Below, one piece after another: positions 1 to 5,963 of a stretch of 5,963 bases of DNA. The stretch is from an uncultured Mucilaginibacter sp. (GTDB taxonomy: Bacteria > Bacteroidota > Bacteroidia > Sphingobacteriales > Sphingobacteriaceae). Positions within the stretch are counted from its first letter, which is position 1. Each line of letters begins with the position of its first letter. The DNA lies in the NCBI GenBank assembly GCA_903885865.1, contig CAISKH010000271.1, positions 1-5,963 on the forward strand. Direction: 5' to 3'. A model generated the notes under the pieces. The model had not been told where the DNA came from, did not search any database, and worked only from the letters and a program-made list of their open reading frames with translations. A program made the translations under genes and the position numbers.

Positions 1-2035
1 GATTGTGTATCACATCGATCCTTTTAACCTTTAGCGGGTCAATAGTATAGGTTTTATCTACATCAAAAATAGGTATGCCGTCAATTAATACAAGTGGCCC
101 CTCTTTAATATAATTATCTTCATTATACATAGTTATCTGGTACTTGCCACGCGATTTAGAAGTAAGCACCCAGGTTACATATTCCCTTAAAACCTCTTCC
201 ATCGTTGGGAACCGAACGAATTCATCAAGCAGGTAGGATTTGTCCGGTGTACCATAAAACGCCCCCGAATCAATTACCGGTTCAAAGAAACGATTGGCCT
301 TATCGGCCGAATACAGGTTTTGCACCTGCATAGCTATGCTTTGTGTTTGCAGTGCGGCCTGCATTTCTTTTTTTATACTTACCAGGGGCAATATAGTGGC
401 ACTGTATTTATCAGAAAACGGACTTTCCACCTCGATCCTGTACGTGGTGTCGACGGATGTAAAATCGGTTTGAGTTACAACCTCATTTGGGCCATAAAAA
501 GGCTTGGTATTAAATAAAAACCTTCCGGCATAGTCGCTTTTAGCTGTATATAATTGTACATTTTTACCCGGTATGCTTAAATAGCCAACTATTCCGTACT
601 GGCTAACATTTGTTGAGTTGCTTTTTAATTTACCTGTTATAATAGGGCCACTATATTCGGGTAAGAATTCCTGGTGAAGGTTTTGCGCGGTTAAAATGTC
701 GCTCCAATTAAATCTTCTCCATCCCTGGGTAAGTAATAAATTGTCCAGGCCTTCGGCTGTTGCATCATCATTGTTTTTAAAATAATATCCCGGCGACTCA
801 ATATTTCCTTTCAGGTCAGAGCTTAACCATAAATAGCTTAAAATATCATTCTCGTCAGCTGTTTGTAATGAATCTACCTTATAAACCGCTACAGAAAGGT
901 TTCCGCTTACCTGTTTTTGATCCTGGTCTTTCGCATACAGGTTAACACTTACCTTTTTGCGTGTACCATATTGAGGCTGGTCTGTTGTGGCTGTTACCAG
1001 GAGTTTCTTAGTTGGATATTTAAAAATAAGCCGTTCGCAAACGGGTTGTTTGTTGCTGTTAAAAACAGTAATACTGGTAATACCATCGTCCAAACCTGCC
1101 TTATTAATAATAAAACCGGCCGACCCATTTTCAAGCGGTTTTGATTCTGCTATTTTTGTTACCCCGCGGGTATGCACCAGCAGGTAAATCGTAGCGGATT
1201 GGTTGGCCGGGCTGCCCTTTACAACTACGTTATAGCTGCCATTGCCCGGAGTCACCTGCATTACATACCCTTCATCATTTACTACGGGTAAAGGCTTTAT
1301 AATGGGTTTGGTACCGGCCACACTAAAAACAGCCCGGTAGTTATTGTTTGCCATTGGCACAAACATAAAACTACCCATGCCGAATTTTAACGGGCTAAAT
1401 TTTACCAGGGTATCATTACGCTCATTAATTATCGCTCCTTTAAAGTTAACACCCCTGCCATCCCGGCCGGTAACCTTGAAAGCAATTTTGCCCGATATGT
1501 TTTTAACCAGGTTTCCACCTTCGGGAAAAAGCTGAACATCATACCCTGATGAAGTGTCTTTAACAGCAAGCGGTGTTTTTAGCGTGTTAATAATGGTAAT
1601 AGCTTTTTCGAAATAAAAATCGGGGCTGAAATTTTTCATCCAGCTGGTGTACACTCTTAATTTATAATTGCCATTATTTACTGATACAGGTATATATATA
1701 GAACCATTCCCCATCGCATTTTTTAACTCAATCTTGGCTTGAATTACCGTATTGTGATTGTTATCTATTACATCAACGTAGGCAACCTTGCTCATAGCAA
1801 GTAGCTGGTTATTACCTGCATTTACAGCATAAATTTTAAACCAAAGTATTTCGCCGGCCAGGTAAAAACTTTTATCGGTATGTACGTATAGTTTTTCCTG
1901 CAGGGTATTTTGCCGGTAATCTTCTAAATCTTTCTTCAAATCAGTTAATAATTGCGCATGAGCTGGTTTAGCAAATAAAAAACCTGCTGTGAGTACAACT
2001 ATTAACCATGTATGAATTCTCATTTTTTTCATCAT
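1..2035 (-). CDS. Secreted MG2-domain (macroglobulin-like) protein with C-terminal plug-like segment, 3' end outside window
   Basis: I translated this frame by hand from 2035 to base 2: 678 uninterrupted codons with no stop, so the gene continues past the left edge. Residues 1-27 form a signal peptide (two Lys, a hydrophobic core, cleavage at AHA|Q28). Residues 45-145 match the MG2 fold of alpha-2-macroglobulin-like proteins, including EKLYVHTDKSFYLAGE (47-62) and the following LWFK. A second beta domain opens with VQLFPEGGNLV (167-177). LLLTQGWRRFNW (433-444) is a motif I associate with large secreted Bacteroidota MG2 proteins. Residues about 606-678 resemble a TonB-receptor plug: PLVLIDGIPIF (647-657), then IDPLKVKRIDVI (665-676). 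No thioester motif (CxEQ) is visible, so covalent protease trapping is unlikely. In-frame ATGs lie at 2035, 2032 and 2023; I chose 2035, 10 bases after the receptor's stop, but any could be used. It is probably co-transcribed with the receptor. Its precise function is unknown; a partner of the receptor at the outer membrane is inference. Confidence 0.9.
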   Translation of the reverse strand, partial: MMKKMRIHTWLIVVLTAGFLFAKPAHAQLLTDLKKDLEDYRQNTLQEKLYVHTDKSFYLAGEILWFKIYAVNAGNNQLLAMSKVAYVDVIDNNHNTVIQAKIELKNAMGNGSIYIPVSVNNGNYKLRVYTSWMKNFSPDFYFEKAITIINTLKTPLAVKDTSSGYDVQLFPEGGNLVKNISGKIAFKVTGRDGRGVNFKGAIINERNDTLVKFSPLKFGMGSFMFVPMANNNYRAVFSVAGTKPIIKPLPVVNDEGYVMQVTPGNGSYNVVVKGSPANQSATIYLLVHTRGVTKIAESKPLENGSAGFIINKAGLDDGITSITVFNSNKQPVCERLIFKYPTKKLLVTATTDQPQYGTRKKVSVNLYAKDQDQKQVSGNLSVAVYKVDSLQTADENDILSYLWLSSDLKGNIESPGYYFKNNDDATAEGLDNLLLTQGWRRFNWSDILTAQNLHQEFLPEYSGPIITGKLKSNSTNVSQYGIVGYLSIPGKNVQLYTAKSDYAGRFLFNTKPFYGPNEVVTQTDFTSVDTTYRIEVESPFSDKYSATILPLVSIKKEMQAALQTQSIAMQVQNLYSADKANRFFEPVIDSGAFYGTPDKSYLLDEFVRFPTMEEVLREYVTWVLTSKSRGKYQITMYNEDNYIKEGPLVLIDGIPIFDVDKTYTIDPLKVKRIDVIHN

Positions 2036-2045
2036 TACTGCCACA

Positions 2046-4811
2046 TTAAAATGTGATATTATAATTAACAAACGGTATAGGGCTGGCGAATATGGATAGT
2101 TTATACCCGTTAATAATGCCGCCCTGTTCGGTAAAGAAGGTTGAGTAAGCATTTTGACGCCCTGTTAAATTATATATGCCAATTGTCCATGAACTATGCG
2201 TAAGCTGGTGTATTCTATGATTGCCTTCAATGTTAAATGAAACATCACTGCGGAAATAATCAGGTATGCGGTATTGATTCCTGTCTGAGTAATAAACCCT
2301 TTCCGATCCGGCATAAAAATACTTGGCTATAGGTAACGTAATGGGCCTGCCCGTGCTATAAACCAGATTTAATGAAGCGCTATAGCGGTGCGTAAACTTG
2401 TAATTGCCGGTAAAATTGAAGCTATGCGGCTTATCATAATTTGCAGGATAATAAGCGCCGCCGTTTATCAGTTCACCGGCATTCGGATTGCTTTGCTGCA
2501 ACAACGTACGTGAGTAAGTATAACTCATCCATCCGTTTAGTTCTCCTACATCCTTTTTTATTAAAAACTCGGCACCATAGGCTTTACCATGGGTTTCAAG
2601 CACATCTGTTTCTATATGGTGGTTAAGCACCAATGTAGCGCCGCTTTTATAATCAAGGTAATCCTGTATGCGCTTATAATATATTTCAACCGAGGTCTGA
2701 ATAGTGCTTCTTACAATATTTTTATAAATGCCTAACGATATCTGATCGCCATATTGCGGCCTTATATTGGGGTCACTTAACTTATATATATCTGTAGGCG
2801 ATATGGCGGTTGTATTAGATATCAGGTGTAAATATTGTCTTAATGTATTATACCCTGCTTTAATAGAAAGGTCACTGTTTATCAGGTACCTAGCAGATAC
2901 CCGTATCTCAGGCCCCCCATAAGTTTTAATATTCTGGCCCTGGCCGTATTTAACGCTATCCACCAAATTTATAGTAGTAACAGGTAGTCCCGGGGCATAT
3001 TGATTAATGGTTTGCGGGCCTAAATAGTTATACAATGAGTAGCGTACTCCCGCGCTTATGCTAAGCTTGCTGCTAATGTCATATTTATCGCCAAGATACA
3101 CGCCGCTTTCAAGTGCCTGTTCCGTCGGAACTATATCTGTTGCAACTAATGATTTGCTGCCGTCGGGCGAGTTTGTGCCCGGCTGTAGTTTATAATAAAT
3201 TGAGCTTATTCCAAAATCAATACTGTTTTTTGCGTTGGCATAATAATTAAAGTCGGCCTTAAAATTAGCCTGGCCAATATTAAATTGAAACTTATAAGCA
3301 TTTACAGGATTCGCAGTGCTTGCCACACTATATTGATAATCGTCAACACCTGCGGTAATTACGCTATAAAGCTTATTGTTGAAATTATGCTTCCATTTAA
3401 CTGAAATTGTTTTATTGCTGTAGGCATAAGTTGTATCGCTATTTAACTTAAAAGCGTCAGTGCTTATGTAGCCGTTCAGGTATACATTATTGTTTTTATT
3501 TATTTCATGACTAATACCCAGGGTAAGATCACTAAAAGATGCCTGGCTGTTTTTATACTGTTTAGGTAATAGGCCGAGCAGCCAATTTGCATAGGTTGTA
3601 CGCCCGCCAATAATAAATGATGTTTTCCCCGAATCAATAGGCCCTTCAATACTTAGCCTGCTGGTTAGTAAACCAATACCGGCCGAACCAGTAAATTTCT
3701 TCTTATTTCCCTCGCGGTTGGTTACCTCCAGTACCGACGAAAGGCGGCCGCCGTACTTTTCGGGAATGGTGCTTTTATATAATTCAATATCTTTTACAAT
3801 ATCCGGGTCGAAGGCCGAAAAGAACCCGAAAAAGTGTGCCGGGTTATATATGGTAGCGTCATTAAGCAATATCAGGTTTTGATCTGCCGACCCTCCGCGC
3901 ACATTAAAGCCCGTTGTGGCCTCGCCTACTGATGTTACACCGGGCAGTGTTAATACAACCCGTAATATATCTGCTTCGCCAAATACCGACGGTATATTTT
4001 TTATAGTGGCCATACTCAGTTTCATTGCCCCAAGCTCGGTACTTTGTACATTCATCGCCGCCCTGTCTGCAGCTACTACAACCTCTTTTAAAGTGGTTAT
4101 CCTCTCCTGTAGTTCAATGTTTATTTCACCGTTGGCGTTTAGCATGATCTGCCGTTGCGCATCCTTCATTCCAACAGCCCGAACAATCAGCGTATGTTTG
4201 CCAAAAGGCATATGTATTATATAGTGGCCAAACGGGTCGGTATTAGCGCCTGCTTTAGTATTTGGTTCGTATATGGTGGCGCCCACTAAAGCCTCGCCTG
4301 TTTTAACGTTATGTACATACCCCGATAGTGTTAAATTACCGGTGGATACAGTCCCATTACTTACACCAATCTGATAAAGCTTGTTTTCAGCAGTAGCTTC
4401 GGCTACCTTCTTATTGTCATTCACAGCAAAGGCTTCAACATTAGCTTGTGCCACATTTGCCGGGTTGGCATTATTAAAAAACCCCTCTGAAAGCGCTGTC
4501 TTTATTTCGCGGCCCTTAGTCATAAATACATCCTGGCCGTTTATAGCATAATGATAGCCCGTATTGTATAGCGCAAGTTCTAATATAGTGCTAACTGGTT
4601 TCTGGTTTTCCTGCAAGGTTATTCTAAGGCTATCAAAAGCAGCAGTGTTATAATAAAAATGATACGTTGTTTTTGATTCAATATCAGAAACAAACTGGGC
4701 TATTGTAGCTTGCCTAAAGTCAACGTTAATTAATTTTTCGTTCCCCGATTGCGAAAATGCGGGTTTGAAGAAAAAAACAATACATAAAAAAGTTATATAA
4801 AAATATCTCAT
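2046..4811 (-). CDS. TonB-dependent outer-membrane receptor with STN and carboxypeptidase-regulatory-like domains
   Basis: This is a full-length 921-residue receptor predicted to import (or move) an unknown ligand across the outer membrane using TonB/ExbBD energy. A signal peptide covers residues 1-20 (cleavage at AFS|Q21). An STN (secretin/TonB short N-terminal) domain follows at about 27-98. Residues 101-158 are a linker rich in Ala, Asn and Val. A carboxypeptidase-regulatory-like beta domain spans about 160-235 (LSGYVHNVKTGEALVGATI). TLKEVVVAA (240-248) is in the position and style of a Bacteroidota TonB box. The plug is about 258-365, with GFNVRGGSADQNLILLND (301-318), NPAHFFGFFSAFDPD (323-337) and YGGRLSSVLEV (353-363). 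The rest is a beta-barrel with alternating aromatic and polar residues, ending in a terminal Phe (NYNITF) as expected for BAM recognition. The start lies 3 bases after the upstream stop (TAAGGAATG), suggesting translational coupling. An STN domain often implies an ECF sigma/FecR anti-sigma pair, but neither is in the window. The ligand cannot be inferred; an SusC assignment is less likely because no SusD partner is present. Confidence 0.95.
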   Translation of the reverse strand: MRYFYITFLCIVFFFKPAFSQSGNEKLINVDFRQATIAQFVSDIESKTTYHFYYNTAAFDSLRITLQENQKPVSTILELALYNTGYHYAINGQDVFMTKGREIKTALSEGFFNNANPANVAQANVEAFAVNDNKKVAEATAENKLYQIGVSNGTVSTGNLTLSGYVHNVKTGEALVGATIYEPNTKAGANTDPFGHYIIHMPFGKHTLIVRAVGMKDAQRQIMLNANGEINIELQERITTLKEVVVAADRAAMNVQSTELGAMKLSMATIKNIPSVFGEADILRVVLTLPGVTSVGEATTGFNVRGGSADQNLILLNDATIYNPAHFFGFFSAFDPDIVKDIELYKSTIPEKYGGRLSSVLEVTNREGNKKKFTGSAGIGLLTSRLSIEGPIDSGKTSFIIGGRTTYANWLLGLLPKQYKNSQASFSDLTLGISHEINKNNNVYLNGYISTDAFKLNSDTTYAYSNKTISVKWKHNFNNKLYSVITAGVDDYQYSVASTANPVNAYKFQFNIGQANFKADFNYYANAKNSIDFGISSIYYKLQPGTNSPDGSKSLVATDIVPTEQALESGVYLGDKYDISSKLSISAGVRYSLYNYLGPQTINQYAPGLPVTTINLVDSVKYGQGQNIKTYGGPEIRVSARYLINSDLSIKAGYNTLRQYLHLISNTTAISPTDIYKLSDPNIRPQYGDQISLGIYKNIVRSTIQTSVEIYYKRIQDYLDYKSGATLVLNHHIETDVLETHGKAYGAEFLIKKDVGELNGWMSYTYSRTLLQQSNPNAGELINGGAYYPANYDKPHSFNFTGNYKFTHRYSASLNLVYSTGRPITLPIAKYFYAGSERVYYSDRNQYRIPDYFRSDVSFNIEGNHRIHQLTHSSWTIGIYNLTGRQNAYSTFFTEQGGIINGYKLSIFASPIPFVNYNITF

Positions 4812-4817
4812 TCCTTA
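4809..4817 (-). promoter_or_regulatory. Stop/start junction suggesting translational coupling
   Basis: Read on the minus strand this junction is TAAGGAATG. The stop of the small secreted protein (TAA) is followed by GGA and then the receptor ATG. The AAGGA resembles a Shine-Dalgarno core, but it abuts the start codon, too close for normal spacing. Re-initiation by ribosomes finishing the upstream gene is therefore the simplest explanation. Bacteroidota often do not use a Shine-Dalgarno sequence, so the match may be accidental. Confidence 0.4.
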
Positions 4818-5546
4818 TGGCGTTAATTTATCATAATATACCACTACCCTAACAGTTGCCTGCTCCTGCGTATCCTTAAAAACTATATTATTATCGTTAA
4901 TGTATTTCCGCAGTTCCTTCCTTTTATTCTTTAATACCGAAAGCAAAGCATGCTGGGTTCCTACCGGGTAATATAGATTTCCGCTTTTTACGAATACCTG
5001 GTCATCTTCCGGAAAAGTATTTTGCGCTCCGGGGTTAATAAACAGCGTTCTTTTGCGCTTAACCAATACTTCTGTTTTGCCACTGAATAGCTGATCATAC
5101 AAGCCTGCTTCTAATCCGTTTGTATTCGACGGATCTGAATATTTATAAACAAAATGATGACCTTGCAAAGTAAAATCTGTTATTTTTTTTGTAATAAGCA
5201 CATAACTGTTGGTTATATTGTATAGCTGTACAACCAATACGTTTTTATACAGATCATACATCATCGGAACATCTGTAAAGGTCATGCCATCATAGGTTAC
5301 CGTACCTTTGTCCCAGGTTTGTGCGTCGTGAAAAAACACATTATACCTTCGCTGCCTGCTATAAGGAATATATTCCTGGCCATTATATAAGCCCGATTGC
5401 ACCCCAAGTACCTGTTTAAAATGAGCAATGGCATTATTAACCGGCAGCTGATACACCCCGCTGTCAGCAACGCGCTGCTGCGCATAGCTATTTGCAGCAA
5501 ATAGTAGCAGTGAAAAATAAATTAAAGGCTTTATGTTAATATTCAT
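4815..5546 (-). CDS. Small secreted protein of unknown function, coupled to the TonB-dependent receptor
   Basis: This 243-residue protein opens with a clear signal peptide: one Lys, a hydrophobic stretch at 8-18, and cleavage at SYA|Q23. No lipobox Cys follows, so it should be a soluble periplasmic or released protein rather than a lipoprotein. The mature part is rich in aromatic and beta-forming residues. It includes KGTVTYDGMTFTDVPMMYDLYKN (start 80, key YDG and DVPMMYD) and a basic patch VKRKR (162-166). Its C-terminal segment (202-240) looks helical and charged (LLSVLKNKRKELRKYINDN, then a Gln-rich turn and a beta strand with VVVYYD). I have an impression of similar unnamed Bacteroidota proteins, but I cannot name a domain. 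There are no catalytic motifs, metal-binding clusters or membrane segments after the signal peptide. It is the first gene of the apparent three-gene operon, and its stop overlaps the AAGGA in front of the receptor start, so it is probably made together with the receptor. An accessory role is inference only. Confidence 0.85.
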   Translation of the reverse strand: MNINIKPLIYFSLLLFAANSYAQQRVADSGVYQLPVNNAIAHFKQVLGVQSGLYNGQEYIPYSRQRRYNVFFHDAQTWDKGTVTYDGMTFTDVPMMYDLYKNVLVVQLYNITNSYVLITKKITDFTLQGHHFVYKYSDPSNTNGLEAGLYDQLFSGKTEVLVKRKRTLFINPGAQNTFPEDDQVFVKSGNLYYPVGTQHALLSVLKNKRKELRKYINDNNIVFKDTQEQATVRVVVYYDKLTP

Positions 5547-5843
5547 TGGTGAATAAGCAGGATGTTCAGGTTTTATTTATTGGTTTTTTAAATATAAAAT
5601 AATAATTTTTTTTAGACAATGTAAAAGCAGAAAATTGTGCAGATAAACCTGGCCTCAGTTATACATTAACTTAATAATTTCACTTGCACGTTATTGTCTT
5701 AGGCCTGGTTTTACCTTTATTTATAGTAATGACAATTAACTATAAGGCAGGGGTTAGTGTAAAACATTTTTTTATAATAATTTATTCTGCCGAAGTATTA
5801 AAGGAAAACAAATTGGCGGCCCGCATCACCAAATTACCGGCAT
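5547..5843. other. AT-rich intergenic region, probable promoter region of the three-gene operon
   Basis: This stretch of about 300 bases separates the terminator of the right-hand gene from the start of the secreted-protein gene. It holds no open reading frame I can support on either strand. It is strongly AT-rich, with A/T runs at about 5583-5613 and 5767-5785. Because a terminator lies upstream, a minus-strand promoter must be here if the operon is transcribed independently. I looked for the Bacteroidota primary-sigma pattern (TTTG near -33, TAnnTTTG near -7) and found no convincing match. The nearest is TACATTG, the reverse complement of 5617-5623, without a clear -33 element. The region also contains an imperfect inverted repeat, listed separately. 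The promoter may depend on an alternative (ECF) sigma factor; that is inference. Confidence 0.5.
5645..5711. repeat. Imperfect inverted repeat in the operon leader
   Basis: AAACCTGGCCT at 5645-5655 and AGGCCTGGTTT at 5701-5711 are inverted copies matching at 10 of 11 positions, separated by 45 bases. They lie 99 to 165 bases upstream of the first gene's start codon. Such an arrangement could be an operator bound by a dimer or a hairpin in a 5' untranslated leader. The AGGCCT part is itself palindromic, which raises the chance of a coincidental match in this AT-rich stretch. Confidence 0.3.
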
Positions 5844-5878
5844 AAAAAAACCCCCTGATCTTTTTTTTGACCAGGGGG
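5844..5878 (-). terminator. Rho-independent terminator of the right-hand gene
   Basis: Two 10-base arms (5851-5860 and 5869-5878) form a stem with five consecutive G-C pairs at its base around an 8-base loop. Read on the minus strand, the only imperfection is a G-U wobble, and the stem is followed directly by seven T residues (5844-5850). On the plus strand the same position is an A-C mismatch and no T tract follows. The element is therefore oriented to end minus-strand transcription. It begins 31 bases after the stop codon of the gene entering from the right, which fits exactly. Confidence 0.9.
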
Positions 5879-5909
5879 ATATAAGCGTTTATTTACAACG
5901 CGTTAAATT

Positions 5910-5963
5910 TTAGTGCACTACAGCTGCTACAGTATTGCTATAGTTTGCCTGGCCGCCTGAGCC
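5910..5963 (-). CDS. 3' end of an unidentified gene entering from the right
   Basis: The minus strand reads 17 sense codons and then TAA at 5910-5912, giving the C-terminal peptide GSGGQANYSNTVAAVVH. The other two minus-strand frames each meet a stop within this stretch, and a strong terminator in the correct orientation follows 31 bases later. Together these make a real gene end likely despite its short length. The Gly-rich start and the Asn/Thr/Val composition could fit a secreted or beta-structured protein, but 17 residues do not allow a family assignment. The terminator and the gap of about 300 bases suggest it is not part of the receptor operon. Confidence 0.65.
   Translation of the reverse strand, partial: GSGGQANYSNTVAAVVH

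Noticed and set aside
320..1535. Several plus-strand open frames of 60-75 codons (starting at 320, 917, 987 and 1344)
   Set aside because: They lie antisense to the continuous 678-codon MG2 gene, have no recognisable domains, and are explained as shadow frames.
1690..1700. TA dinucleotide run resembling a microsatellite
   Set aside because: It is very short and encodes ordinary Ser-Ile-Tyr-Ile codons within the MG2 protein.
2441..2626. A 61-codon plus-strand open frame
   Set aside because: It lies inside the receptor barrel on the opposite strand and has no features of its own.
3916..4224. A 102-codon plus-strand open frame
   Set aside because: It is antisense to the plug and regulatory-like domains of the receptor, which are clearly coding on the minus strand. 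Its hydrophobic look mirrors the opposite strand's codons.
2046..4811. Reading the receptor as a SusC-type glycan importer
   Set aside because: No SusD-like lipoprotein or glycan-active enzyme is adjacent, and the partner genes are of other types.
5297..5500. A 67-codon minus-strand open frame in another phase
   Set aside because: It overlaps the secreted-protein gene entirely. The longer frame has a clear signal peptide and operon spacing, so this is a shadow.
5844..5878. The terminator hairpin as a bidirectional terminator
   Set aside because: The plus-strand reading has an A-C mismatch and no T tract after the stem, and no plus-strand gene ends here.

Overview
The window looks like chromosomal DNA from a Bacteroidota bacterium, most likely in the Sphingobacteriaceae (Mucilaginibacter/Pedobacter type). 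The grounds are an AT-rich composition, an outer-membrane receptor with an STN domain, a carboxypeptidase-regulatory-like domain and a TonB plug, a macroglobulin-like MG2 protein next to it, signal peptides cleaved just before Gln, and weak or absent Shine-Dalgarno sequences. The family-level assignment is an inference from protein style, not from a marker gene.

Every gene I can support lies on the minus strand, so the window reads from right to left. At the far right (5910-5963) are the last 17 codons of a gene that enters from outside the window. A strong minus-strand intrinsic terminator (5844-5878) closes that transcription unit. Next comes an AT-rich intergenic region of about 300 bases (5547-5843), which should hold the promoter of the following unit. 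A tightly packed gene set then follows: a 243-residue secreted protein of unknown function (4815-5546), a 921-residue TonB-dependent outer-membrane receptor (2046-4811), and a large secreted MG2-domain protein (1-2035) that runs off the left edge after 678 codons. The gaps between these three are 3 and 10 bases, so they very probably form one operon.

The three products all carry signal peptides and would act in the periplasm and outer membrane. The receptor is predicted to be a TonB-energised 22-strand barrel. Its N-terminal STN domain resembles those that signal to FecR-type anti-sigma factors. The MG2 protein carries macroglobulin-like beta domains and, near its C-terminus, a stretch resembling a TonB plug with no barrel visible so far. 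The small protein is probably a soluble periplasmic or surface accessory factor. The substrate is not evident from the sequence. The most interesting feature is the combination of a receptor, a macroglobulin-like protein with a plug-like segment, and a coupled protein of unknown function. No RNA gene, CRISPR array, insertion sequence or phage gene was seen.
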